From: Bacillus sp. ISL-41 | GTDB lineage: Bacteria; Bacillota; Bacilli; Bacillales; Cytobacillaceae | NCBI RefSeq assembly: GCF_018613235.1 | Contig: NZ_JAGGQP010000025.1 | Coordinates: forward strand, 1-64,000 | Direction of reading: 5' to 3' | Length of the DNA: 64,000 nt | Part shown: one piece after another, positions 6,833 to 14,425 of the stretch | Layout of the letters: each line of letters begins with the position of its first letter | How positions within the stretch are numbered: position 1 is the first letter of the stretch | Program-made: the position numbers and the translations under genes | Notes under the pieces: model-generated | The model's input: the letters and a program-made list of their open reading frames with translations, nothing else | Databases searched by the model: none | What the model was told of the DNA's origin: nothing

Positions 6833-9658
6833 ATGCTTGAGATTAAGCAGATTCATATAGATGTGATGCCTGTTGCGGGCGGGCGGTATTTTTTGAGTGC
6901 AGAGGATTTTGATGGTTTTGACTTAAAGATCTCTGAATGGAAGAAGCTGCTCTTTTTCCGCCATAAGGAGAGTTACTTCGGGACGATGCTGGACTCGGAA
7001 AAATGGGGTCCTGCCGAGGGAGTGACTTTGAGCGCCTGGCAGCTGGTGACGTTGTTCGGTGAGGAGAGCTTCAACCGGCTTGTCGAGTGGGAATGGGATG
7101 ACCTCGGCGATATCTGCCTGTCGACGGCCCATGCGATTTATGATGCGATCCTCGCGAAGGAATGGCATCCCGATTTTACCCAGCTTGATGGCGAGGACTT
7201 CCGCTGGAAGCTCCCGGTGAGTGTGCTCGATGAATTCCATGAGCCATTCTGGGAGGAAACGCTGAAAATCAATGACGGGGAGCTTCTCGTGCGCGATTTC
7301 GTGACGGACCTGTTCCATCATGCGCTCGAGTCCTACTTCCATGAGAATGAGACGATGAAGTATCTGCTTGGTGACAAGCTTGATGTGCTGCGGAAAAAGC
7401 AGCTTTCAGCTTCGCAGCTGGCTGCCTACTTTGATGAGGACCGCTGGCTTGAATGGATCGGCCTGAAGGAAAATCCGGCGCCATTCTCGATTGGGATGCG
7501 TCTCGAAGAGCCAATTGATGACCTTGGGGATTGGAAACTCGGGTTATTTTTGCGGAGTAAAGAAGAGCATATGCTGATTGAAGCCCGCGATTATGAAAGC
7601 TATCCTGCTGGCTGGGACTTTTTTAGCGATAAAATTGAAGATGAAGAAAAGCGGCTTGCATCGATTTTTCCATGGATTGAGGATGACGGCCTCCTTAAGT
7701 CCACTCTCTCCGAGGATGAAGCGTGGATGTTTTTGACCGAGGCGAGCGAGACGCTGATCGCGCTCGGCATTGAGATCCTCCTTCCATCCTGGTGGGAAGC
7801 GATCAAGAACGCGAACCTCAAGGTAAAGGCGCTTTTGAAGGGCCAGACTGGCTACCGCCGCTCATTTGTCGGCTTGAATGCGATGCTCGATTATGACTGG
7901 CGTTTTTCGATGAACGGTGTTGATTTAAGTGAGGATGATTTCCAGCGCCTGGTGAATGAAAAGCGCCGGCTTGTCTATCTGAAGGGCCGCTGGATCAAGC
8001 TCGACCATGGCTTCATCCGCCAGATCCAGGAAATGATGAAAAAAGCCGATAAGGAAGGTCTCCACATCCGAGACCTGCTGCAGCAGGAGCTGTCTGATGA
8101 GGAAGAAGACGGCGAAGGCCTCGAGGATCCAAGGGCGTTTGCAAAAATCCAGATCGAGCTGAACCGCCACTGGAAGCAGATGATGAAGCAGCTGTCGGAA
8201 ACGAAGGAAATTCCGGATATGCCGGTGCCTGCCGGCTTGCATGGTGAGCTGCGTCCATATCAGAAGCTCGGCATGAACTGGCTGCTGTTCCTGCGAAAGT
8301 ATGGATTTGGCGCCTTGCTTGCCGACGATATGGGCCTCGGGAAAACGATTCAGCTGATCTCTTATATCCTGTCGGTAAAAGAGCAGGAAAACGACGATCA
8401 CTCTGCATTGATCATCTGCCCGACTTCTGTTCTCGGAAACTGGCAGAAAGAGATCGAACGCTTCGCTCCGGACTTGCGCGTCCACCTGCATTACGGGCCA
8501 AACCGCCTGAAGGGCAGCGCTTTTACCGAAGAAGCCACAGGCTCTGATATTGTACTGACCTCCTATGGGCTGACGCACCTTGATTTCGATGAGCTTGAAA
8601 GTATTGAATGGAGCAGCATCGCGATTGACGAGGCGCAGAATATCAAGAATGCCGATACGAAGCAGTCGCGTGCGGTGAGGAAGCTGAAGGGCAAGCACCA
8701 TATCGCCTTGACCGGTACGCCGATGGAAAACCGCCTGTCTGAGCTGTGGTCGATTTTCGATTTCACCAATCGCGGCTATCTTGGCAGCGCCGGCCAGTTC
8801 CAGAAGCAGTTCATCCTGCCGATTGAAAAAGAAGACAAGAAGGAAAAAATCAGCCAGCTTCAGTCGCTGATCAAGCCGTTCCTGTTGAGACGGACGAAGA
8901 AGGATGAAGAAGTGGCATTGAACCTGCCTGATAAGGTAGAGCAGAAGGAATACTGTCCGCTGTCTGCCGAGCAGGCTTCGTTATACGAGCAGCTTGTGAA
9001 GGACACCTTTGCGCAGATCGAAACACTATCGAGCTTCGAGCGCAAGGGCTTGATTTTACAGCTGCTAAGCAGGCTGAAGCAGCTGTGCAACCACCCTGCT
9101 TTGTATTTGAAAGAGGAAAATCCGAAGCATTTGGTTGATCGTTCCGCGAAGATGGAGAAGATGATCGAGCTAGTGAGCGCTGTCCTCGAACAGGAAGAAA
9201 GCTGCATCATTTTTACCCAGTATATCGGAATGGGCGAAATGATTCAGGCCGCGCTGAAAAAGAAATTCGGCATTGATGTACCGTTCCTGAACGGCAGCCT
9301 GCCGAAGACGAAGCGTGATGATTTGATCACAAAATTCCAGAACCGCGAGTTCCCTGTGTTCCTGCTGTCGTTGAAGGCCGGTGGTACCGGGCTGAACCTG
9401 ACGGCGGCAAACCACGTTGTCCACTACGACCGCTGGTGGAATCCGGCCGTCGAGAACCAGGCGACCGACCGCGCCTACCGCATCGGCCAAAGCCGATTCG
9501 TGCACGTGCACAAACTGATCAGCACCGGTACGCTGGAGGAAAAAATCGATGCTATGCTCGAGAAGAAGCAGTCGCTGAACGACCAGATCATCCAGAGCGA
9601 CAGCTGGATCACCGAGCTCTCGACCGATGAATTGCATGAGCTCGTGTTTTTATCATAG
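6833..9658 (+). CDS. ywqA: SNF2-family DNA helicase/translocase YwqA
   Basis: 941 residues. An N-terminal bacterial SNF2-associated region (about 1-440) precedes a two-lobed ATPase: Walker A DDMGLGKT near residue 500, DEAQ box (IDEAQNIKN) near 598, ALTGTPMENRL, and C-terminal helicase motifs V-VI (KAGGTGLNLTAAN; QATDRAYRIGQ) near 865-882. These proteins use ATP to move on double-stranded DNA; the RapA/YwqA group is linked to RNA polymerase recycling or DNA repair. The ATG at 6833 has AAGGAGG 8 nt upstream, so an in-frame GTG at 6824 is rejected. Upstream is the SWIM partner ywqB. A terminator follows at 9671-9701. Confidence 0.93.
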   Translation: MLEIKQIHIDVMPVAGGRYFLSAEDFDGFDLKISEWKKLLFFRHKESYFGTMLDSEKWGPAEGVTLSAWQLVTLFGEESFNRLVEWEWDDLGDICLSTAHAIYDAILAKEWHPDFTQLDGEDFRWKLPVSVLDEFHEPFWEETLKINDGELLVRDFVTDLFHHALESYFHENETMKYLLGDKLDVLRKKQLSASQLAAYFDEDRWLEWIGLKENPAPFSIGMRLEEPIDDLGDWKLGLFLRSKEEHMLIEARDYESYPAGWDFFSDKIEDEEKRLASIFPWIEDDGLLKSTLSEDEAWMFLTEASETLIALGIEILLPSWWEAIKNANLKVKALLKGQTGYRRSFVGLNAMLDYDWRFSMNGVDLSEDDFQRLVNEKRRLVYLKGRWIKLDHGFIRQIQEMMKKADKEGLHIRDLLQQELSDEEEDGEGLEDPRAFAKIQIELNRHWKQMMKQLSETKEIPDMPVPAGLHGELRPYQKLGMNWLLFLRKYGFGALLADDMGLGKTIQLISYILSVKEQENDDHSALIICPTSVLGNWQKEIERFAPDLRVHLHYGPNRLKGSAFTEEATGSDIVLTSYGLTHLDFDELESIEWSSIAIDEAQNIKNADTKQSRAVRKLKGKHHIALTGTPMENRLSELWSIFDFTNRGYLGSAGQFQKQFILPIEKEDKKEKISQLQSLIKPFLLRRTKKDEEVALNLPDKVEQKEYCPLSAEQASLYEQLVKDTFAQIETLSSFERKGLILQLLSRLKQLCNHPALYLKEENPKHLVDRSAKMEKMIELVSAVLEQEESCIIFTQYIGMGEMIQAALKKKFGIDVPFLNGSLPKTKRDDLITKFQNREFPVFLLSLKAGGTGLNLTAANHVVHYDRWWNPAVENQATDRAYRIGQSRFVHVHKLISTGTLEEKIDAMLEKKQSLNDQIIQSDSWITELSTDELHELVFLS

Positions 9659-9670
9659 CAGCATCAGCAG

Positions 9671-9701
9671 GCCACGAAGCTTTTGCTTTGTGGCTTTTTT
9701 T
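9671..9701 (+). terminator. Intrinsic terminator of ywqA
   Basis: A 10-bp stem (GCCACGAAGC/GCTTTGTGGC with one G-U pair) and TTTT loop are followed by seven T. Confidence 0.88.
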
Positions 9702-10299
9702 ACCGGAAAGGTAAACTAAAAATATAGCCGATATAGAAAAATAACTCTCGCAGGAAAAACGGAATTTTACTATCCAGTGACTTATACACAGAAGTTAGTG
9801 TCGGGGATGAGTAGGCTTCCTCCATTCCAGTGTTTTTGGCCATTAGCATGGCTCTTTTCATATGAAGAGGGTCGCTGACAATCGTAAATGTCCTGAAGTT
9901 TTGCTGTACTGCGATTTCATAAGCGTAGGAAAAATTCTCTTCTGTAATTTTTGATTTTGTTTCAATCAGAATATCCTCAGGGTTAACATTGTTTTTAATA
10001 GCATACTCCCTGGCAACCTCGGACTCTGCGTACATTGCCCCTTCACCCTTGCCGCCGGTAAAAATAATCTTATCCACGTAACCATTTTCATAAAGCCAGA
10101 TCGAATGATTAATCCGCTCGCGCAAAACCGGAGATGGCTCATCACCCCAGGCAGCAGCACCAAGTACCACAGCCGCATCCGTTTTCACATGTTGAACCTT
10201 ATTACTGAAAGACCAAATGCTGAACGCCGAATAGCTGATAAAGATAAATAGGACTAGTATTATGGCAAGCATTAATCTGACCACGAATTTTTTGGTCAT
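9700..10299 (-). CDS. YdcF/SanA-like membrane-anchored DUF218 protein
   Basis: 199 residues. A single N-terminal transmembrane segment (about 5-25) is followed by a DUF218 domain with the typical AAVVLGAAAWGD, FTGGKGEG and SDPLHMKRA motifs. The family is tied to envelope integrity (SanA, ElyC) but the biochemical reaction is unclear. The ATG at 10299 has AAAGGA 9 nt upstream; an upstream ATG 21 codons earlier would place charged residues before the anchor and lacks a ribosome binding site. It faces ywqA tail to tail and shares the boundary with its terminator. Confidence 0.8.
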   Translation of the reverse strand: MTKKFVVRLMLAIILVLFIFISYSAFSIWSFSNKVQHVKTDAAVVLGAAAWGDEPSPVLRERINHSIWLYENGYVDKIIFTGGKGEGAMYAESEVAREYAIKNNVNPEDILIETKSKITEENFSYAYEIAVQQNFRTFTIVSDPLHMKRAMLMAKNTGMEEAYSSPTLTSVYKSLDSKIPFFLRELFFYIGYIFSLPFR

Positions 10300-10368
10300 T
10301 GAAATCAATCCTTTGACAGGGTGTTTTAGCTTCATTTTAGAAGCATTATCCAGTTTATTCAATTAAAT

Positions 10369-10392
10369 AAAAAAACCGGCTATAAAAGCCGG
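10369..10392 (-). terminator. Intrinsic terminator downstream of ssbB and its coupled gene
   Basis: Read on the minus strand, the stem CCGGCT/AGCCGG is followed by seven T. It ends the ssbB-small gene transcript. Confidence 0.85.
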
Positions 10393-10505
10393 AAGCAAAT
10401 ATTGAGGGTATATTGGAGATCGGGTTATTGAATTTCTCTCTTAAAGATCCTTTTTGAGGCTATTATGAGGAAAATTCACAAGTGATGTTAAAAATAAGCA
10501 TTTCA

Positions 10506-10712
10506 TTATTTTCTTGCATATTCTTTTCTGCTGGGATTAGGTCGTGGCGGTTCGGCAATGAAGGAGTAGACGCGATTGATCTGCTGTTCTGTGGAGGCAG
10601 TTTCGAGCTGGCGGACACGCTTGGTGAGTTCGTCGATCTTCTCATTGTTTTTTCCAACCATTTTAATCAGGCTGACTAGCAGCTTTTCGATTGAGTCGGT
10701 TTCATTATGCAA
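10506..10712 (-). CDS. Small coiled-coil protein coupled to ssbB (YwpG-position gene)
   Basis: 68 residues, largely a predicted coiled coil ([21 protein letters not shown]) with a basic tail. It begins with TTG at 10712, with AGAGGAG 7 nt upstream, and overlaps the 3' end of ssbB by 8 nt, so its translation is coupled to ssbB. In B. subtilis the small gene ywpG occupies this position; I cannot confirm that the sequences are related. A role with SsbB is inferred from coupling only. Confidence 0.7.
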   Translation of the reverse strand: MHNETDSIEKLLVSLIKMVGKNNEKIDELTKRVRQLETASTEQQINRVYSFIAEPPRPNPSRKEYARK

Positions 10713-11121
10713 ATGGAAGCTCCTCTCTTTGCGGTGCTGCTGGTACAGTCTGCGGTTGTTGAGGTGGATGTGAAGCTTGCGGCGCTTCCCTCGAACTGGC
10801 CGGTTTTGTGCTTAAAAACCTTACACCCTCAGCAACGACTTCAGTGACGTAGACACGTTTGCCTTCCTGGTTATCATAGTTGCGCGTCTGAATGCGGCCG
10901 GTGACTCCAAGGACGGAGCCCTTTTTACAATAATTCGATGTGTTTTCAGCTGTTTTACCCCAAAGGATGCAGTGGACAAAATCGGCCTCAATTTCACCGC
11001 TGGCATTTTTGTAATGCCGGTTCACCGCAAGCGTTATATTCGATACTGCCTTGCCATCAGGAGTGTACCTGAGGTCCGGATCCCTGGTGAGCCTGCCGAC
11101 TAACGTTACTTGATTGATCAC
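10705..11121 (-). CDS. ssbB: Single-stranded DNA-binding protein SsbB
   Basis: 138 residues: an OB-fold (about 1-105, [19 protein letters not shown] at the start) then a Pro/Gln-rich linker and the tail REELPFA. SsbB protects single-stranded DNA taken up in transformation. The start is GTG at 11121 with GAAAGGAG upstream; a longer frame lacks homology. B. subtilis SsbB (113 aa) lacks the acidic partner-binding tip found in SsbA (DDDLPF); here a weak version is present, so this protein may be intermediate between the two. Position beside ywpF identifies it as ssbB. A likely promoter is at 11152-11180, and AAAA-N5-TTTT boxes lie upstream. Confidence 0.88.
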   Translation of the reverse strand: MINQVTLVGRLTRDPDLRYTPDGKAVSNITLAVNRHYKNASGEIEADFVHCILWGKTAENTSNYCKKGSVLGVTGRIQTRNYDNQEGKRVYVTEVVAEGVRFLSTKPASSREAPQASHPPQQPQTVPAAPQREELPFA

Positions 11122-11151
11122 TTTTTCATCTCCTTTCTCCTTGATACATCG

Positions 11152-11180
11152 ATGATATTCCTTTTCAGGCCGACGGTAAA
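11152..11180 (-). promoter_or_regulatory. Probable ssbB promoter
   Basis: On the minus strand TTTACC (11180-11175), a 17-bp spacer and TATCAT (11157-11152), about 30 bases before the GTG start. Confidence 0.45.
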
Positions 11181-11271
11181 ATGGCGAAAATCGTGATTTT
11201 GCCTGTAAAAACTGCGTCAAACAATCATGGGAACTCCGGATAATTGAGTTTTCCAACCAACTCACACAGCC

Positions 11272-11323
11272 AAAAATGATTTTTACCAATTCTGAAATTT
11301 TTCTTTCGACAAAATGGCTTTTT
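11272..11323. promoter_or_regulatory. Two AAAA-N5-TTTT boxes (candidate ComK sites)
   Basis: Perfect boxes at 11272-11284 and 11311-11323 in the ssbB-ywpF divergent region. ComK binds pairs of such AT-boxes. The 26-bp gap between boxes does not match the usual 8, 18 or 31, and they lie about 90 bases above the proposed ssbB -35, so function is uncertain. Confidence 0.35.
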
Positions 11324-11343
11324 TTCGTTTTCGATTCATACTG

Positions 11344-11352
11344 TGTTATAAT
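11344..11352 (+). promoter_or_regulatory. Extended -10 promoter of ywpF
   Basis: TG-T-TATAAT is an exact extended -10 element, placed 30 bases before the ywpF start. The -35 region 17 bp upstream (TTCGTT) is weak, as is common with extended -10 promoters. Confidence 0.65.
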
Positions 11353-11381
11353 TTGGACAAGAATTACGGGAGGTGGTTGAC

Positions 11382-11816
11382 ATGAAGACGTTTAAGTTGA
11401 TTTCAATGCAGCTTGCTGATGATGATGCTTTAGTGGATATCGAAATGGAAGACGGCCTGATTATCAACAAAGAGGATGAAAAAGGCACCTGGCTCGTCGA
11501 GGTTTTTGCTGATCATAAATACATTCCTTATTTCCAGGATGCATGCGACAATGACAAAGAAATCATCGTCCAAGTCGTCATCACCAAACGGGAGAACGAC
11601 CCGGCAGCCTTTTTGACCAAAGTTTGCTGCGTGAAGAAGCTTAAGACTCATGCCAGCATCCTTTTAACAGGCAAGCTCACTAAACCGAAGAGCGATTATC
11701 CTGAAAAACTGCTGGAGTATCTGCTTGATAAAGGATACAAGGGCGAAGAACTGCTTACAGAATTCAAGGAAAAAATCATAACAAGGCCGCAGATTTTGCA
11801 GCCGAAAAAAGTGTAA
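11382..11816 (+). CDS. ywpF: YwpF-like protein
   Basis: 144 residues, no membrane segment or signal peptide. It matches B. subtilis YwpF in position (divergent from ssbB) and in general character; the YwpF-like family has no established biochemical function. The ATG at 11382 follows GGGAGGTG with 6 nt spacing; an in-frame GTG at 11373 lies inside that ribosome binding site and is rejected. It has its own extended -10 promoter and a terminator at 11819-11848. Confidence 0.75.
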   Translation: MKTFKLISMQLADDDALVDIEMEDGLIINKEDEKGTWLVEVFADHKYIPYFQDACDNDKEIIVQVVITKRENDPAAFLTKVCCVKKLKTHASILLTGKLTKPKSDYPEKLLEYLLDKGYKGEELLTEFKEKIITRPQILQPKKV

Positions 11817-11818
11817 TG

Positions 11819-11848
11819 AAACTCCCGCTGATTTGCTGGAGTTTTTTT
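11819..11848 (+). terminator. Terminator of ywpF
   Basis: AACTCC and GGAGTT arms around a 12-base loop, followed by a T-run. Confidence 0.7.
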
Positions 11849-11879
11849 GTTGCGAAAAAAGGGTGGCTAATTACACTGG

Positions 11880-11996
11880 CAGAAATGACTGTGGGTTTCC
11901 CTATGCAAAGTAATTGGACAGAACCGATTGGTGCCCTCCCTTATCCAAATAAATAAACAGATCTGGTCCGTGCTTCCCCAGACAAAATAAATGGGC
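11880..11996. repeat. Three-copy degenerate tandem repeat, 39-bp period
   Basis: Units start at 11880, 11919 and 11958, each beginning CAGA and ending in a CAAA(G/A)TAA(T/A)TGG-like block; a fourth start (CAGG) at 11996 runs into the following hairpin. Copies are diverged. Confidence 0.65.
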
Positions 11997-12022
11997 AGGA
12001 ATTTTCACACCTGCCCTTTTTT
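11993..12022. terminator. Bidirectional hairpin terminator between ywpF and lipoprotein gene
   Basis: GGGCAGG (11993-11999) pairs with CCTGCCC (12010-12016); six T follow on the plus strand and an ATTTATTTT tract on the minus strand. It can end the lipoprotein transcript. Confidence 0.7.
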
Positions 12023-12024
12023 CA

Positions 12025-12324
12025 TTATTGATCGTTATTGTTCTCGTCGTTCATATCAAGTTGATCTTCAACCGCATCTTCGCCAGGCTCGTTGTTGTCT
12101 TCCATCATGTCGCCATCGTTCTCTGTGTTGATGTCGTTGTTTCCGCCATTGTTGCCGTTGTTGTCATCCATCATGCCGTCATCGTCGACATTGCCGTTGT
12201 CATCAGCCGGATTCTCGATATTTACATCTTCTTCCGCAGGAGGATCCTGGTCATTCGCACAGCCAGCAAGGAACATAGCCGATAGCAATGATCCGCCGAT
12301 TAGCATTAATAGCTTTTTCTTCAT
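12025..12324 (-). CDS. Acidic Asp/Asn-rich lipoprotein
   Basis: 99 residues. A signal peptide with lipobox LAGC (Cys22) is followed by a mature region made mostly of Asp, Asn, Glu and Gly with runs such as DDNNGNNGGNN. It should be a diacylglycerol-anchored, disordered, highly negative surface protein. GAAAGGGG lies 8 nt upstream of the ATG. I recognise no domain; cation binding or passive spacer roles are guesses. It appears monocistronic. Confidence 0.75.
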   Translation of the reverse strand: MKKKLLMLIGGSLLSAMFLAGCANDQDPPAEEDVNIENPADDNGNVDDDGMMDDNNGNNGGNNDINTENDGDMMEDNNEPGEDAVEDQLDMNDENNNDQ

Positions 12325-12545
12325 AAGTAAAAGCCCCTTTCATTAATAGGTATTTTGAGACCTGTTGCACGGGTCTGCTGTTATATTGCCCACCAATGAA
12401 AAAAACTTGCATGTTTTTTTGTAAAAATTACCCGTTTTTTCATGCGGAAAGAATTTTTCGTGGCAAAAGACGTAAAAGAGCTATTGTAACTAAGATTTTT
12501 CTTGTTTTTTAATGATAAAAAGACTTCAAAATCTAATTGGAAAAA

Positions 12546-12660
12546 TTATTCTCTTAATAACAGCCGTTAATCTCTCGAACATGCATGATATTCTCTCAAA
12601 ACTTCTCGTTAATCTCTCACTCATCCTCCATATTCTCCAAAACATCGCTCGGAATCGCGC
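12546..12660. repeat. Tandem array, exact 21-bp period, motif TTAATCTCTC
   Basis: The TCTCTC-like block starts at 12550, 12571, 12592, 12613, 12634 and (degenerate) 12655, always 21 bp apart. The bases between are mostly AT-rich and variable. It fills the gap between the lipoprotein promoter and the fabZ terminator (12325-12719), which holds no gene. Confidence 0.75.
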
Positions 12661-12677
12661 CGTCTTCCTAATTATGT

Positions 12678-12709
12678 AAAAAAAGAACCCAACCATTCAG
12701 TTCGGGTTC
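12678..12709 (-). terminator. Terminator of fabZ
   Basis: On the minus strand GAACCC and GGGTTC arms are followed by seven T. Confidence 0.85.
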
Positions 12710-12719
12710 CCTACAACAT

Positions 12720-13142
12720 TTATTTAATCGCAAATGTAATCTCGGCTTCACAAGCCAACTCGCCGTCTACTGTTGCGACAGCTTTTCCTTTTCCGATCGG
12801 ACCGCGGAGCTTGATCATTTCTACCTCAAGGCGAAGCTGGTCGCCTGGTTTAACCTGCCTTTTAAAACGGCAGTTGTCGATGCCGGCGAAGAAGCCAATT
12901 TTGCCGCGGTTTTCTTCGAGCTTTAAAACGGCAACTGCCCCAACCTGCGCCAATGCTTCCACGATCAGCACACCGGGCATGACCGGGTAATCAGGGAAAT
13001 GGCCGTTGAAGAATTCTTCGTTTGCAGACACATTCTTTATGCCTACTGCTCTTTTGCCTTCTTCGATTTCAATAATTTTATCAACAAGCAAAAATGGATA
13101 GCGGTGCGGGATGATTTCTTTGATTTGAGTAATGTCCATCAT
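12720..13142 (-). CDS. fabZ: 3-hydroxyacyl-[ACP] dehydratase FabZ
   Basis: 140 residues, the full length of the family. It dehydrates (3R)-hydroxyacyl-ACP in cytosolic type II fatty acid synthesis. The hot-dog active site is visible: His48 in [11 protein letters not shown] and Glu62 in VEALAQ. Two consecutive ATGs begin the frame; the first (13142) is better placed relative to GGAGG. The gene is monocistronic: a terminator for the upstream operon lies at 13198-13222 and its own at 12678-12709. A TTAGTA-N5-TACTAA dyad with the ribosome binding site in its centre suggests FapR-type control. Confidence 0.95.
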   Translation of the reverse strand: MMDITQIKEIIPHRYPFLLVDKIIEIEEGKRAVGIKNVSANEEFFNGHFPDYPVMPGVLIVEALAQVGAVAVLKLEENRGKIGFFAGIDNCRFKRQVKPGDQLRLEVEMIKLRGPIGKGKAVATVDGELACEAEITFAIK

Positions 13143-13147
13143 ATTAT

Positions 13148-13164
13148 TTAGTACCTCCTACTAA
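13148..13164. promoter_or_regulatory. FapR-like operator overlapping the fabZ ribosome binding site
   Basis: A perfect 17-bp dyad TTAGTA-N5-TACTAA. This is the form of FapR operators, which control lipid synthesis genes in Bacillus in response to malonyl-CoA. The five central bases are the Shine-Dalgarno GGAGG of fabZ on the minus strand. Confidence 0.5.
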
Positions 13165-13197
13165 TACTTACTAACTATTGTACTAAATAAACCAATT

Positions 13198-13222
13198 AAA
13201 AAGGAAGGGAAATCTCCCTTCC
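13198..13222 (-). terminator. Terminator of the flhO-flhP-EpuA-like operon
   Basis: On the minus strand a GGAAGGGA/TCCCTTCC stem is followed by five T. Confidence 0.85.
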
Positions 13223-13232
13223 TTCCGAAAAA

Positions 13233-13493
13233 TTATTCTCTATTAACCAAATCCATAATATGAGTCCAAGTTGACTTTTCAAAAACATCCTTCGCTTTGC
13301 CGCTGCCCATCACGGCATAACCGAACATGGCGCCTAGCACGACACTTGCGGCTAACAGGAGGATCACAATCATAATCCGAAGCCAGATCGGAATAAGGCG
13401 AACCCGGATTCTTTTCTTTTTTTCGCGTGTCTTCTTGTTCTTTTTCACTTCTTCACGCGTTATTGCTTCTTGATTATTCTCGTTCAAAGCCAT
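13233..13493 (-). CDS. EpuA-like small membrane protein (often labelled RNA polymerase subunit beta)
   Basis: 86 residues: a charged, Lys-rich N-terminus (EVKKNKKTREKKKRIRVR), then IPIWLRIMIVILLLAASVV as a single transmembrane segment and a short tail. This matches the EpuA family, which databases often misname as DNA-directed RNA polymerase subunit beta; its role is unknown. The start at 13493 lies 13 nt after GAGGGG; an upstream ATG at 13526 lies inside flhP and has no ribosome binding site. It is the last gene of the flhO-flhP transcript. Confidence 0.75.
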   Translation of the reverse strand: MALNENNQEAITREEVKKNKKTREKKKRIRVRLIPIWLRIMIVILLLAASVVLGAMFGYAVMGSGKAKDVFEKSTWTHIMDLVNRE

Positions 13494-13512
13494 TTCGATT
13501 GTTCTTCCCCTC

Positions 13513-14361
13513 TTAACGGATTCCATTCACTAGCCCGAGCATTTGATCGGCAAGTGTTATCGATTTTGAGTGGAACTGATAGCTCCGCTGTACATTGATT
13601 AAATCCGCCATTTCTTTACTCATATCTACATTCGACTGTTCCAGGACACCTTGCTGGATGGCGATTTGATTCCTCAGAGGGCCTGTCAGGTTCGTCATGA
13701 CCTCTTCCTCGGTTACGCCAAGCTCAGCCAAATTGTCTGGCAGCCCAAGCAGATTCGCCCCTTTTTGCTCTAAAAATTGAGGCTTATTCATCAATACTAC
13801 ACCAAGATTCACTTCTTGGCTTGTCCCATTGTACATTTCGGCTGTTAAAAGGCCTGATTTATTGATACTAAAGTTTTTTACATTTCCTGTAATGGTGATT
13901 GGCTGGTTGTTCTCGTCAAGGATTGCATGCCCGTCGCTATTGACAAGCATTGACTCATTATCAGAAAGCGGCGACAGGTAAAGTGCACCGTTACGTGTCA
14001 ATCGCATCGCTGAGCTGCCATCCTCATTCTGGACCATCGCCCGGTAAAATTGGCCTTCTGCCGTAAAAGCAGTATCCAACGGTCTGTCCGTCGTCTTGAT
14101 ATTGCCTTGCGTCAGATTCATCTGTATCTGGCCTAATCTTGCCCCATTACCCTGGCGAATATTAAATGGTGTCATCCGGTTCTGCGGCTCAAGCGCATTA
14201 TTAGGCTGATTGCGATATTCCTGTACAAGCAGGTCGGTAAAGGAAGCTTCCCGGCGCTTGTACCCGGCAGTATCGATATTTGCCAGATTGTTGCTGATCA
14301 TGTCCATCTGCTTCTGCAGCTGGGATAATGTATTGGTTGCGGTAAACATTGTTCTGTTCAT
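13513..14361 (-). CDS. flhP: Flagellar basal-body rod-type protein FlhP
   Basis: 282 residues with the FlgF/FlgG family signature: N-terminal rod motif (QLQKQMDMISNNLANIDTAGYKR), central domain, and C-terminal QQGVLEQSNVDMSKEMADLINVQRSYQ. These proteins form the distal rod or hook base outside the membrane. GAGG lies 9 nt upstream of the ATG. It follows flhO by 64 bp in the order mbl-flhO-flhP seen in B. subtilis, away from the main flagellar operon. Confidence 0.92.
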   Translation of the reverse strand: MNRTMFTATNTLSQLQKQMDMISNNLANIDTAGYKRREASFTDLLVQEYRNQPNNALEPQNRMTPFNIRQGNGARLGQIQMNLTQGNIKTTDRPLDTAFTAEGQFYRAMVQNEDGSSAMRLTRNGALYLSPLSDNESMLVNSDGHAILDENNQPITITGNVKNFSINKSGLLTAEMYNGTSQEVNLGVVLMNKPQFLEQKGANLLGLPDNLAELGVTEEEVMTNLTGPLRNQIAIQQGVLEQSNVDMSKEMADLINVQRSYQFHSKSITLADQMLGLVNGIR

Positions 14362-14425
14362 ATTTTATACCTCAATGCGCTTCCAGTATAGGAGAGCGAT
14401 TCCTTTTAAAATTAGATCCAGAATT

